Origin: Antedon mediterranea
Lineage: Eukaryota; Echinodermata; Crinoidea; Comatulida; Antedonidae
Reading direction: 5' to 3'
DNA: 64,000 bases
Assembly (NCBI RefSeq): GCF_964355755.1
Contig: NC_092671.1
Coordinates: 9,497,001-9,561,000, forward strand
Shown piece by piece: positions 51,351-63,789 of the stretch. The first letter of the stretch is position 1, and every line of letters starts with the position of its first letter. A program made the position numbers and the translations under genes. The notes below the pieces were generated by a model. That model searched no databases. It worked only from the letters and a program-made list of their open reading frames with translations, and had not been told where the DNA came from.

Positions 51351-52496
51351 ACTTGTCTGCTAAAAAAGTAAGTAGAAGTATTCATTGATGATTGGCCAGC
51401 TGATCAATGTTATTATCACGTGAACAAATAAGCATGGTACAGTACTTATCTAATGTAGATCTCAATATTCTTTTGGCAATATAGTTCAGCAATATATTAT
51501 TACACTACATACATTAAATAGCACATAATATTCAAATACAAATTGTATAGACTATAAACTAACAATTTGTGGGTTTTTGTCTTATCAATTAAGCCTTTGT
51601 TTGAGCATGGCATATGAGGGCGGATGTCATTGAAAATGTTCTCCTTTGAACAATATTTTTTTTATGAAACCAGTGCACTACGTATTCGAAAAATCGATAA
51701 GGTGTTTGTAAATCAAATGAAACATTACATTCTTTTTTTTTCGTTGTAGATGGATTAATTTTTATTATTAGTTAAAAATAGGATGAGAACAACAAAGAGC
51801 GTCAGTTCGCGTTCTGCCTGTGAGAACATAGTAACATATAATAAAAATATTATAATGAACGCAATAAAGAAAAAAAGTACGTACTTAGCAAAGATCTTAT
51901 AATCTATAGTATAAGATCTTTGGTACTTAGCAAATTAGTGGTGGCGCTGTTTATGAATGCCCCACGCTCGAGATTTATTGTGGCCGAGTAGCTTGTGTTT
52001 TTGTTTACACACGAAGAACAAACAAAGTTGCACAGCATTTAGCTTGTAAAAGTAAGCTTAATATAACAATAAACTATTTACTGGTGCATTTATTATTATG
52101 AATATTAGAGCTACTTTTAGAAATATTAATGTTTAGTTTAGGTGAAATGAAGTAGATGAAAACAGGAGAAAGAAACTGAGCTTGCTAGTAGGCTAGCCAA
52201 CCATCACATGCACACGACGTCCAGACAGAGTCGGGAAGGCAGCCAACAATGAAGAAAGAATTCATCCAGCCTAGCTAGCCTAGGTGTATTTCCCCATGTA
52301 TTTCATTCACTTTACACTAATTAGCTAAGAAGAACCAGTCAGAAAAAAACTTAAAATGTCGGTATGGGTAAAACTATTTATAAAATATGATTATTTTCCC
52401 ATAGGCTACATTATTTTATTATTGATATTATTATTATTATTATGTAGGCCCTATTCTTGTTTTTAGTAGGTTTACCACAAATATAAATAAAGAACT

Positions 52497-55400
52497 ATGG
52501 ACCTGAGTGATGGGAACTCAAATCAAGGCTTGATGTCCAACGCGGGATCGTCTTCTCTTTTCAGCATAGCTGACCTGGATGAAATATCGAAAACGACATC
52601 TGATCTGGGCGTTGATACAAGGTGATTTGTAAGATTAATTAGCATAACAACAATATAGAGGTTAAAGTAATATTTTTATTTACCATACTCTTTAAATACT
52701 TTAGTGGGAAAATTGTCAATTCAGAAATATAATATGCAAGTCAAGTGTATGCATTTTATGTTTAATTGTTACTTTTTGTAATAATTTTTTGGGCCCAGAG
52801 AAGTACAGACAACTATTAATAACTATTAATTCTTTTATTTGCAGTTTTGGAACTTCTCATAGACATAATGTGGGGGCTTCTTTGCCTCAGTCACTCACAC
52901 ATCCAGAAATGATTACAGATATTTCACAAGGTATGTTATCAATAATTAATGCAATTGGAATGATGTTGAAAAGAACTACAAAGGAATGAGAAATTCACAG
53001 AAAGAGAAAAGCTGCGATTTCAGCCGAGACTTAAAGAGAGTGACAGATGTATGTAATTCATACAACAAATAACATTTTATTTTTAAATACCAAACAAGAG
53101 AAATGCAATAATATTTGTTTTCTTTTTAAAGTCGAATTACTGCAGCAAGATTCAACATCTCAAGATATTCCAGATACAAGCAAGGAAGATGTAAGACTTT
53201 TAATTTTAAATATTTTAATTTAGATTTAATTGACATGATTTTGAAAACACACATCATCAATGGTGTCTAAAGCTCTGTCTACACTATATACTGTCTACAC
53301 TGTATGTGACAAAAAATGCCCATTGATGTGCCCATACATGGACATGATGATGTCATATCACTACCATATTTGGTAGTTTGATAGATAGATAGACAGAGCT
53401 TAAGATTATATTTCATGTACTGTATACATAACATTGATGATTGAAAAACAATGTTGAGATGGTTGATAATACTGTTATTATATTATCAATATCATATCTT
53501 TATTTGGTAGAGTTTTACCAAAGCAAAAGGTGGATGGTCCAAGGGTAAGAAACGAAAGAAACAGATGAGGGATGTAAACGCACCTAAAGCACCTCTAACT
53601 GGCTACGTCCGTTTCATGAATGAAAGACGGGAGCAAGTGAGGCAAGAGAATCCCCAGGTGGCATTTGCTGAAATCATCAAGATGCTGGGTGCTGAATGGA
53701 GTAAAATGAGTTCAGTAGAGAAACAGGTATAGAGATCCAAATGCTTGTGATATGTAATGACCTATGAACTAAGAAAGTTTAGTTAATTCATTGTGTGACC
53801 TGTATGTAGGGATTTGTTATTCACCCTCCCTGATTTCTGAATCTATGCATTCATTCCTCTAACTCCTGTCCAAAGTTACCTAAAATAACTAAGCACGTCT
53901 GAACAGTTTCAAAACCAACCTGAAGACATTGCTATTCGCTGATGTACTCGCACGTTGTTAATGCACACCATAAGCTCCACATGGGTGAGGGATACCGGCG
54001 CTATATAAGTTTTCATTTATTATTATTATTAAGTCATAGTTGAAAATGGAAAAGATTTACCTTGCCTACTAAACCCCTGATTCCTGTACATAAATTTAAT
54101 ATCTTTGCAACAAAACAAATAATATTTTATCAAAACCTAAACTGAACAAACATCAAAAACTTTAGAAATACCTAGATGAAGCTGACCAAGACAAAGAACG
54201 GTACATGAAGGAGTTAGAACAGTACCAGCAAACTGAAGCATACAAACTGTTCACTAAAAAACAACAAGAACGTAAGAAGAAAGAGATGATGGACGAGACC
54301 GATGGGCATCTTAATGGATTAGAGGTAAATATTATTGGGGCTCTCGCAACTAATGGTTTAATGGTTTTAAATTTGTATAGCGCAAAATAAAAATAGTCTA
54401 TGTGCTGATTAACACAAGTGCAAAAAGAAAGAAAGTGTTATTGTTGAATAAACCAGGATCAAGCCCAACAAACCGAACAAACTGACCAAGAAACAGAAAA
54501 AAGTCACACTGTTACACTAACTTGTCAAGATAAGCTAGCTATTTATTTATTATAATGATGTGAGCATCTGACTATCCTGACTAAGAATGTGAAGAATTGT
54601 TTCCATGGTCAAAACAGCATCATAAGGACATCACTCTAAAGCCCAAATCCTACTGGACTTGACCTACTAATTGAAATTGTTACTGAACCCTTACAGTAGT
54701 TACAACTGTAAAATCTTTTGACCATTTCTTCAAATTCTCAAAAAGATGCACCATGTAAAGTAAATTTAATTACTATTACTGTATTTGTTACATTTTTTAG
54801 TACAATGATGACAACAAAATAGACACAGAACTCTCAACATTTGATGTCCCCATCTTTACTGAAGAATTTCTTAATTATAATAAAAGTAAGTAATGCATTT
54901 AAAAAATGGAAAACTCTATATATAAAGTCTTTCTCTAGTCATAGCTACTCCAAAATCAAAACACATTACTGTACATACATGACATAATTAAATAGAATCA
55001 GACTGGCATGTGAGGTGCATGGGTTTGAGACCTGTCTGTCCTTAGGCAAGATGCTTTAATCTCATTGCCTCGTCCTCTAGATGGGATGTAAGCTGGTTTT
55101 GTGTACATAACTTGGTACAATAGTAAGGGATCATCGTTTTAGCCGATGCACTGTGGCTGTAGTAATCGTAAATTTTCTCAATCGACGACAATTAATTACA
55201 TTTTTTTTCTTTTAGTCCGGGAAAATGAGCTTCGTCAGCTACGCAAGTCAATCACAGAATACGAGGAGCAGAATGCCATTCTGCAGAAACACATTGATAA
55301 CATGAGGTCGGCTATAGAGAAGCTAGAAACTGAGACTGTACAACAACGAAATAACCAGATGGCACTAAGACAACATCTGGAGAACTGGCGCACTGTTCTA

Positions 55401-56050
55401 ACTTCACATTTCTCTACAATTCCTTTACCAGGTACTTTGAATTATATTTTGAATGTTGAAAATGTATAGCATTGAAGAAAATAAAGAAACTATAATAATA
55501 GTAATAATAATAGTTCATTTTTATATAGCACATATAAGCAAGCTCTCAATGCGCTGCACACATCATTACCCCGGTCATTTTTTAAACATACTCCCATAAT
55601 AATGCAGCTAGTAATCAGCGCAAAGTTAGGTCTTGATATAACCGGTACCCATTTTATACACCTGGGTGGAGAGAGGCAAATGTAAGTAAAGTGTCTTGCC
55701 TAAGGATACAAGCAATAGTTGGATTCGAACCACGATCTCACATTTAATAATCCACGTCCAACACACTGCGCCACACGCCTTACATTATGTTAATTGCTGA
55801 AATAAAGTTTATTATTATTATATTATAATCCATACTCATACAAAATAAAGAAAAGAAAAATGTATATTCTTCAGCATAAATTTCATCTGGTTTCTTTTGT
55901 TTTGCAGGTACTAATGAGGTCCCCACAATCCACACCATCGACTCGTACATGACAAAGTTACATCAACAGATTCTAGACTCGCCACAGCAAAATGAAGGAC
56001 TAATCTCAAGCGTTAGAGAGATAGTAGCTAAACTCGATCTACAAAGGTGA
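52497..56050 (+). CDS. HMG20A/HMG20B homologue (iBRAF/BRAF35), HMG-box plus coiled coil, 8 coding exons
   Basis: HMG20 proteins bind DNA non-specifically through one HMG box. HMG20B is a subunit of LSD1-CoREST, and HMG20A can replace or oppose it at neuronal genes. Exons: 52497-52621, 52845-52930, 53132-53190, 53511-53726, 54166-54324, 54801-54885, 55216-55431, 55908-56050; phases agree, 362 aa (human HMG20A about 347). The HMG box spans about 112-183 ([52 protein letters not shown]). Then come the family signature [14 protein letters not shown] near 235, a long coiled coil [10 protein letters not shown] onward (about 247-305) and the conserved C-terminus [14 protein letters not shown] / VREIVAKLD. 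It is equidistant by eye from the two vertebrate paralogues. A 5' leader exon probably precedes: an acceptor TTGTTTTTAG ends near 52,466 and a donor lies at 52,361. Confidence 0.93.
53270..53401. mobile_element. MITE, family A, in the HMG20 intron 3
   Basis: A 132-bp copy; the left tip contains a partial duplication (CTGTCTACACTATATACTGTCTACACTGT) shown here only by its ends: CTGTCTACACTATA at 53,274 and CTGTCTACACTGTA about 15 bases later. The right end GATAGATAGATAGACAGAGCTT has a small GATA expansion. Confidence 0.7.
53865..54031 (+). mobile_element. 3' end of a non-LTR retrotransposon (LINE), truncated
   Basis: A short frame encodes [14 protein letters not shown], typical of the extreme C-terminus of CR1/L2-type reverse transcriptases, then a stop, then GGCGCTATATAAGTTTTC and (ATT)n. 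The rest of the LINE is absent, as expected for 5' truncation. Confidence 0.6.
54985..55130 (+). mobile_element. SINE fragment sharing the body of the 55,493 SINE
   Basis: The degenerate B box GGTTTGAGACC is followed by CCTTAGGCAAGATGCTTTAA and ATTGCCTC, matching the body of the neighbouring SINE on the opposite strand. The 3' tail is not obvious. Confidence 0.6.
55493..55779 (-). mobile_element. tRNA-derived SINE, full length, in the last HMG20 intron
   Basis: Read on the minus strand it begins GGCGTGTGGCGCAGTGTGTT (A-box-like TGGCGCAGTGTG), has a perfect B box GGTTCGAATCC about 40 bases on, a body with CCTTAGGCAAGACACTTTAC, and a tail GTGCTATATAAA followed by ATT repeats. It is antisense to HMG20. 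Confidence 0.8.
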
Positions 56051-56112
56051 GTGAGTTCCAATGAAAAAACTATGTTTCTTTTAATACTCTAAAATCATTA
56101 TCTATAACTATA

Positions 56113-56140
56113 AAACTCTGTCTACACTATCAAAAAATAT
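56113..56140. mobile_element. MITE, family A, terminal fragment
   Basis: Only the left terminus is seen (ACTCTGTCTACACTATCA) in the 3' flank of HMG20. The rest of the element was not found next to it. Confidence 0.45.
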
Positions 56141-56693
56141 GTTTTTAGTGACCCAAAGATGTGAAGACTGAGCTGAGGAAATGTTGTTGGAAGATAGGCA
56201 GTCATCACGTCTAATGAGAAAGACACTGCTGGTTTCTTGTGTACCATAGCTTGAGTGTATTCTGGGCAAACAGAAAAATAAAAGCACAAATCCTCACCGG
56301 AAAGTTCATGTTGTACATCACTATATCTTGCCTTCTACACCATGTACAGTATATAATATACCAATCTTAATTAGGAAGTTGTTTTACGCTTACCAACTGC
56401 AAACTAAGCTAAATTAACATTTACAGGCTAAGCTAACAAATGTTAAACTAGTGCTATGGTGTAAATATATTTAGGCTTGTAAAAGAAATATCATAGGGTA
56501 TAGTAAACGTTACAATATTAAAATCAAACATTTCACAGCTTTATGGTGCTAAAAATGTTTTTTTTAAATCGCAATAAAATGCCAACACCGGTCTAGTAAT
56601 AATTGTTAAGTCTGTCATTGCTTTAAGATGGATGTAGTATACCATACATACCTATAATCTCTTACAGCAGAGTAGACTTCTTGATCCTTATGT

Positions 56694-56701
56694 AAATAAA
56701 G
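56694..56701 (+). terminator. candidate poly(A) signal of the HMG20 gene
   Basis: An AATAAA within GTAAATAAAG lies about 645 bases past the stop and is followed by a GT-rich tract (GTGAATGTTTTGTTTATTTG). Other AATAAA words occur at about 56,277, 56,573 and 56,783, so the true end is uncertain. Confidence 0.4.
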
Positions 56702-56799
56702 TATCGTTATCAATGTGAATGTTTTGTTTATTTGTGACATTTAGTGTGGAAAAGCAAAGAGAAAGTTACATTGTTGGATGAAAATAAAGAAGAGTAAAT

Positions 56800-58852
56800 T
56801 GTTTAACAAACATTACATTTATTTTTAGTTCCTCCATAAACGGCCTTATTCGGTAAAAATGACATTTCCAAAATTCCTGTGTATATTTCCAACTTTAATT
56901 GATCTTTAACATCAACGACACAAAGAGAGTGGTTGTCGACATAAATTTAAAAACAGGGCAAAATAGCACAGTAGCATCATAAGCAAGTACCATGCTGTAC
57001 TTTGTAACGCCAGTTTGAAATGAAGGTTTTTTCCAAATTTATCATCTGGATTATTCTCACAGTAGTATTAATAATGTAATGAAAGGTTTTTAATTTGTTT
57101 GACCTGAAACAAAAATTGCATGTGATTTGTAATCTCGGGAGAATGAAATGATTCAATGGTGCAGTGCCGGTTAGTCAGAAACATTAATTGGAGTCACACA
57201 ATGTGCTCAACATCCTCTCCCGAAGGAATGCTAACTGGGATAACATACATTGATAATCTCCAGGGAAAGTGAAAACAGGCAGAATTAGATGTATTGTACT
57301 CTTATATTCACACTTACTGGTTATTCTTAATGCAAACAATTGATTTAATACAAATATTGGTGTTGATTAGTTGGGTAACCAAGGGACTTAACAAAACACG
57401 CGGTTAGGGGCGCTAGAGCGTAAAATTCTATACAGCCAACATAGCCAATTATTAGTTATGAACCCCTTCATGAAGATGACCGGCAGTATCTTTCCCCCTC
57501 CCCTGTCTCGCGGCGCAGGGCTCTTCTGAATCGCTTGGCTCTGGTGATACAGCATAGGCATAGCCTTCCTAGCTAGAGGGCCTCGCATTTAAACGCCGCT
57601 TTAACACAACCATTTTAACCCAATAAAATGTTATTTCATTAAACATTAAAATTCCACGTTTAAGTGTAATTGTAACTGTATGTTTAAGGTTATATAATAT
57701 ATTCTTTCTAGTCGTTCTCCGTAAACGGGAAAATGGCAACTTTATTGTTCTCAAAAAGTTAAAGACAGAATTTCACGCTAAGCTCCGCCCACTTTGTTAA
57801 AGCTCATGAATAAATTATTCATATTCACCGTCCTATGGCTTCCCGTCATGTTTCGTAAAGTCCCTATTGTGACTTTATAACAACAGTGAACAAAGTGAGG
57901 GCTGAACTTAATTTGATATCCTATCTTTTTTATTTAGGGCGGAAAAAGGAGGATCCGCCCTGATAATTGTTCATAAAAATAAAGAAGAATAATTTAAAAA
58001 GTGTACTTTCAAATATGTGCCACATAAAAATGTGTTCAACAAAACCAAAAACTTACCAGAACAGATGGGTGTGATTGTTTTTATTTTATCACTTCTACAA
58101 TATTATTTACATAATAAATATGTTACAATTTTTTTTTCAAACCTGTAAAAGTTTCTACAAACATTTATCTACAACACAGCAAATTCGCTATCATACACTT
58201 AAGCACCTGTGGTGGTAAAGTGCGCTCTAGAAATCTGTATTATTAATATTATTCATTTTTAAAGTTTTCTCATTTTATATATATATATAATTATATATTT
58301 TTAAAATGTAATATTTTGTTTTTATTACATCATGTTTTTTTATAAAGAACCAAGATTGACCATACTCCTTGTGGGAACGAATAAAGATTATTACTGCATA
58401 CATATTTGTTTATTACCGTTTTACTGGTGTACTTGCAGTATTTACTTACTACATCATGAAAACAATGTAAAATTTTGTTTAATCAACTACTGTACTTGGT
58501 GACGTGTGTAAAAAATACAAAATTATTTTTTTATTATTGGTAATATAATGTGAGAAAGCCAGGGATACTAACACTGTGGGTCCTAAAACTTGTGTCTAGG
58601 AATGAGACCTTTTAAAAATAAACTGACAGTGCAAAGTTTTAATACATGTTATTAAATTTATTATATTACAGTATATATACTGCTAAATCCAGCAGACTGC
58701 CAGAATAGACAAAGGCATATTTGGGTTGGTCACTCCAGAGCTCGCAAAAGATCTACTCGCACTGCTCAGATAGAAACAATTCAGAAGTCTAAGGAGCTAG
58801 ATCTCTTCAAAACAGAGCATTCTATTAAATGTCAGATTGTACACCAAGCATG
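56800..58852. other. region between the convergent HMG20 and LRR genes, no gene recognised
   Basis: No coding exon is apparent. A patch of higher GC content lies at 57,390-57,600, and an imperfect palindrome ATGAATAAATTATTCAT near 57,807. A likely LINE/SINE 3' tail (GTGCGCTCTAGAAATCTGTA, then ATT repeats) is at about 58,219-58,256, and an (AT)n run near 58,275. A minus-strand AATAAA near 58,657 could end the LRR gene. Confidence 0.4.
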
Positions 58853-61800
58853 CTAACCAGCCAGTGATTGGTTATCCCCCTCTCCTTTCTCTGGTGGTTT
58901 GTAGTATGGGTCTCTAGCAAGCAATACTTCTTGTAATTTTACATATGTTTCATCTGTCTTCTTTACATCGTTTCCCTGGAAAATAGAATACTGTATATTC
59001 CAACATAACTGCCACAGAAGCTGTGCTTTTGCTAATGTAATAATTATAGTCTACAATCTATTCAAATACAGGTTAGCATATTTCTTTTCTTCAGTATATT
59101 CACTAGATAGGTAGATAGATATCTACTCCTAATTCTTTTTTTTTCTTAAAATGCTTGTTATGTTATGCATAGAGTATATTGAGTTTGTCAATGGTATAAA
59201 TCTTAACTTTAATGTCATCGTTCTATTAATTTGCATGACAGTGTACAGTAGTTTTTAATACGTTTTTATTTGAATTTGATCACAGAAGCTTAGAACGCAA
59301 CGCATGTATCATACATGCAAAACACACAGCTTGTATTTAAAAAATTCCACGTAAACAAATGGACGATGAATATCTCGAAAACTAATATCTCCTTAAAGTC
59401 ATCATAGATTGATTAATTGTATTATTATAAATTGGAATAAAACATTTGGACTAGTAATGTAGAAGCAGTAAGAAGCAGTGCATTTTAAACTTACGGTTAG
59501 AGACATTCTGAGAATTCCCTTCATAGCGGGACTCGGCGCCAAATTCAACAAGGTAATTTGATATTGCACGGCTAGTAACAAACCCTTCATTCCTGTATCT
59601 GTTATCTTATTACCTGAAAAAAAAGAAGTACTTTTTACTGCTTAAATGATATCAACACACAAAATAAAAACAACAATATACTGCAGTGGAAGTGCGTCCT
59701 AAACACAGCATCATTCTCTGGGCTATAATTGATTGATTTTAAATTAATTAAATAAACAGAGTTGGTGGTACTAACGAGATAAGTTGAGGTTAATTAGGCA
59801 TCGATTTCCTGGAATCCATAATTGGTTGTCCATGCTCTCTACTTGTTCCAATAATGGGTTGATGGCTTCTAAAATTTCAGGTGACTAGAAAGAAATAAAG
59901 AGGGTAACACATGATTAGGACATGTAGTAATATTGGTATCCTTTCACATTATGGTGGTATTTATTGTATAACCTTTCAAATACTGGTTTTAAATGTCATA
60001 AAGCTCTGTCTAAGCTATCTTAACTTTATGTGATGTGCCTAAATATATGGGGGTGATACGCCCAAATATGGTAGTGATATGACATCCTCATGTCCATATA
60101 TGGGCACATCCAATTTTTGAACATAAAGTTTGATATTGTGGACAGAGCTTTTGAATGCATAAAGACTGACAACAGTGACCTTTCCTTTTCATAACATACT
60201 ATTTAAAAAAATCATTCTGCACACGCACAGAAAAATATGAGTATATTCAGAATGTATTCATGTGGCACATCATGAAAAAGTCAACTGTGTTTTATGTTTT
60301 TATTTTTCTAAGAAGAGTATTCAGATTTATAATTCACAAGCATTTTCAAAATGATACATACATCTGATTCCGGCACCCTCTTGTCCTTTGAAGATGTTTT
60401 CTTTCCCTTGCTGGTCTTGGTGGACATCGTGTCGGCTACAAATGATGCTAAGTCAGTTCAGTATTTGTATAGATTTGTAGAGAAGAGGATAGAACATACA
60501 CAGCAAATAGGTTAGAGAATCACAGCAAACAGGTGCAGTTAGACTTTAATATGTGTGCATAACAGGAGTATAATTAGAAGGTACTTAAAAGATAGATTTC
60601 CCATTTCCATGCCCGATACTAAAAGAATCATATTTGCGCACTGCATGTAGACCTACCCATGTCAGTTAATGTTCAATCCCTCACATTTGCATACTTTGAA
60701 GACAGTTTTTTTTAAATATTAAAATTAATAGACCCTGAACACCATGTTCGAAGGGCACAACAAAACTACCTTAAGTATTGTGTATTTGTCAAATATCTTA
60801 TTGGGGTGTGCTTATATCCAATATAGGAATAAGGAACGTATGTTCTCATCAAAAATGCTGTACAAGAATGTTTCAAACCACAGTTATAATTTGAATTCCA
60901 TCAAACTAACTAAATATTTTTGTGCTGACAGAATTATAATCTACATGGGTGCATAGCGAATAAATAATGAATTCCTCCAATTAAAGACCACATGATGGTA
61001 CTAAGTGATCAGCTGAAGACGAGTGATGTCACATTCTCAAATGTTAGTCTTTAATTGGAGGTACTATGTGTGTTAGTAGTTAGAAGTTAAACTGTGCATT
61101 GAATATATTTTTTTCATACAATACAGGCACATTCTAATATGTACTGTCCCTTAAACAAAAATTGAAATTCAGTTTAAATAATGTCTTATGGACAACTCAT
61201 CAATCATTCAGAATAATAATAATAATTCAATAAATTCAGAAGATGTAAATATCTTTTCTTTTAAAACAAATCATCACAGCATCATCAAAGATTAATTAAA
61301 TGGTGGAACAAATATTAGTATTTTTTAATATAAAAATAATTAAAACTTGCTTGAACATGCTTGTTTTAAATGTTGTTAGAAGTACAGTAGGCCTATTGTT
61401 TTAAACTATAATTATAAATGATATTTGTAATATCAATCAAAAAACCTTTAAAAAATGCATTTATTTTCCATACTTTAGGCAAAACAAAGCGCGTGTAAAC
61501 CACAATTAAAGAACCCCTTAGAGGTACACCTTTAGGACTCAGTGTCCAATTATAGAGATATTTAATAGGGGTTTCCACTTTAACAAGGGTGTTCCAAAGA
61601 AGGGGTCCAAACTGTATTTTTCAATGTATATTTTTTATGTGCATATGAGACATACATAACTGGTGCAGAATGTTTTTTTACAAGGAAAGTGCAGTTATAT
61701 AAGGGAGGTATAAAATTAAGTACCTCCCTGGTTATATTTCCAGTGGGTGAACATGAGTAACAAGTGCTGTGACTCGACACATGAATCCAACAGCTAGGAG

Positions 61801-63789
61801 CTGTTATTTATTTAAATTAGATGCTCTTTGGAAAAAGTAGTAGGCTAAAATATAGTATTTGTTACTTGTCCAGATCTATTACATTTCAAACACAACCACC
61901 CCATGGATGGTTTACAAATTAAAATAAAATTCATTTATGTTAGTATAATTAAATTTACAGACAACACAAGAAAATGTTTAAATAAATTAAATACTGAAAA
62001 TTTACTGTAAATAGATCCAGATAAAAGAGAATCCCATAAAATTAAAAGAAAACTAACAAAAAAATTGTTAAATTAAATATTTTTAAATGTTTTACTGAAA
62101 AGCCAATCAACAATGAACATCCATGCCATCACATAACAGATGAATAATAAACATTAATAAATGATGAAAATTAATTTAATTCAATTAATGAAAAAAATGT
62201 ATATATCATGAATAATGGTGAAAAAGCGTTATTTGAGAATTAAAATGCGAATAATGAAAAAAATAATGTTGGAGGTTGTTGTACCATTAGCAGTTGGTTG
62301 AGACACAGCCCCTGCTAGTGAAGTTCGGCTTCCTCCACCTAACAAAATAGCGATTTATAGAGAAAGCAGAAAAAACAATCGTGAAAGTAAATTAAACAGT
62401 AAATTTTAATTGGCTTATAACATTCATTCATACTATTAACTAATTTTATTATTTTTTTATACTGGGCGATCTCTTCAGTCAAAGACTGGTCTCCCAGAGG
62501 GCCCAGTTATGATCAGTGGCTGTGATGTACTAGTACGCTGGGGTATAACCAACAACTCGTCTCGAAAGATGTACTAGGTTCTTTAAAGTGCACATGAGTT
62601 AGATGGTTTATATAGTCCTTATCCTAGAAGACTCGATCTACCACCAGAACCATAGAGTGAGTGAGCCTCGAACTCTTGCCAAAGTTATGGCTACGTTATT
62701 ACGTTTCTACTGTAATTAAGTTCGAATTGAAATTTAATCTTTGAAATAAATTTTCTAAAATGTATTTATATGTTTGGTTCATTGGGTTACTGTGGTGGTT
62801 TGGAAGATTTTTCTTATTTTGTTAATTATCAGCCCTTCATTACAGAATAAGGTGTCACACTTTCTTTTGTGTATAAAAGATAAATAAATAAATAATAATT
62901 ATGATTTACACATTCACATAAACAACACTGCCATACATTCACAATTCATCACATTTCATAAACTGATTTCATAAACAAATTCCAAAAACAGTCCCAAAGT
63001 ATCAAGAAAGAAAGCAATTAACAACAATATTCAGCCATACTAATCCACCAACAATACAAATAATTATTAAATAAAGTAAAATTATAATAAATTCTATAAT
63101 ATGTGTATCTATAATCAATAACCTTTATAATCCTAAATTACCAAAACAGTACATAAAAAGACTATGGAAATATCTAGTGGATGGCTTATACATTACACAT
63201 ACTGTATACTGTGTTACGACTCAAAAGTTGGATATACTGACTGACACTGCCACACAATGGAATTGTAGGGTTGAACAGATAGACAAACAGACAAAAAAAA
63301 ATCACAACCTATAAGGGAAATACAAAGGTAGGAACATCTGCAAGACTTGGGAGGATGCAGTGTGACAAAGTTGGTGATGGTAATCGTGATGGTGGTATTA
63401 TTTGTGAACACACTGGTTAATGTGACAATTTATTAAGTGACAAATCAATAGGACAATTCATGTTATTATTAGTCAATGGTGACATTATTCTATTTATAAT
63501 TTATTTTTAATAATTACAAATGACATAAAAGGTCAGTAACTTTAAAGGGTGATATGTTAGTCATGGTGATATGTTTTAGGATCATAATATTTTTTAAACT
63601 ATGAAATAAATATTTGTATATAAATGACATTTTATGGGATGACATTTTTAATACATTGAAATTGAATAATGATGACATTTTGTTGGGGGCCACTATGCGT
63701 GAATATGGGTTTTATGTGAATATTATAAAATAGGGAAAACAAAACTGGGGTAACATCAAACAGCCTACCTATTGAAGCCTTCAACAAGC
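58853..63789 (-). CDS. leucine-rich-repeat protein, 3' part only (possibly LRRC71-like); gene runs off the window
   Basis: Six exons join in frame: 63769-63789 (21-base microexon), 62285-62338, 60362-60435, 59776-59884, 59495-59613 and 58853-58975 with the TAG stop. About 166 aa are visible. After a Ser/Lys-rich linker (KTSKGKKTSSKDKR) comes NPLLEQVESMDNQLWIPGN, then one clear LRR, CLINLNLSRNKITDTGMKGL, a degenerate repeat (LRMSLTGNDVKKTD) and a tail VLLARDPYYKPPEKGEG. This layout recalls the C-terminus of LRRC71, a little-studied protein of ciliated tissues, but that match is from memory and uncertain. Upstream exons with the remaining LRRs should lie beyond 64,000. The first two exons are short and supported only by splice sites and matching phase. 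Confidence 0.6.
60001..60150. mobile_element. MITE, family A, in an LRR-gene intron
   Basis: A 150-bp copy with AAGCTCTGTCTAAGCTATCT at the left and TTTGATATTGTGGACAGAGCTT at the right, both with a few substitutions relative to the 37,974 copy. Confidence 0.7.
60974..61061. mobile_element. short palindromic element with TTAAAGAC arms (88 bp)
   Basis: CCTCCAATTAAAGAC at 60,974 is the reverse complement of GTCTTTAATTGGAGG at 61,047. The inner part TTAAAGAC equals the tip of the 4,361 element, so it may be a deletion derivative of that group. Confidence 0.5.
62339..63768 (-). other. intron of the LRR gene with a SINE-like repeat
   Basis: Apart from the SINE-like unit at 62,455-62,700 this stretch is AT-rich with no coding signal I can support. 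TGACATTTTA-type words recur at 63,480-63,680 but do not form a clear tandem array. Confidence 0.4.
62455..62700 (-). mobile_element. SINE-like repeat in an LRR-gene intron
   Basis: On the minus strand AGAGTTCGAGGC could be a B box, and the unit ends AGAGATCGCCCAGTATAAAA with an A/T-rich tail. No second copy occurs in the window, so the repeat status is inferred from the layout alone. Confidence 0.4.

Noticed and set aside
55720-55779. Possible tRNA gene (perfect B box GGTTCGAATCC on the minus strand)
   Set aside because: The sequence does not fold as a full cloverleaf by eye and continues into a SINE body and tail, so it is a SINE head.
61490-61600. Possible third family-B element (AATAGGGGTTTCCACTTTAA)
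   Set aside because: The TTAATAGGGGTTT word is shared, but a matching opposite terminus is too weak to define an element.
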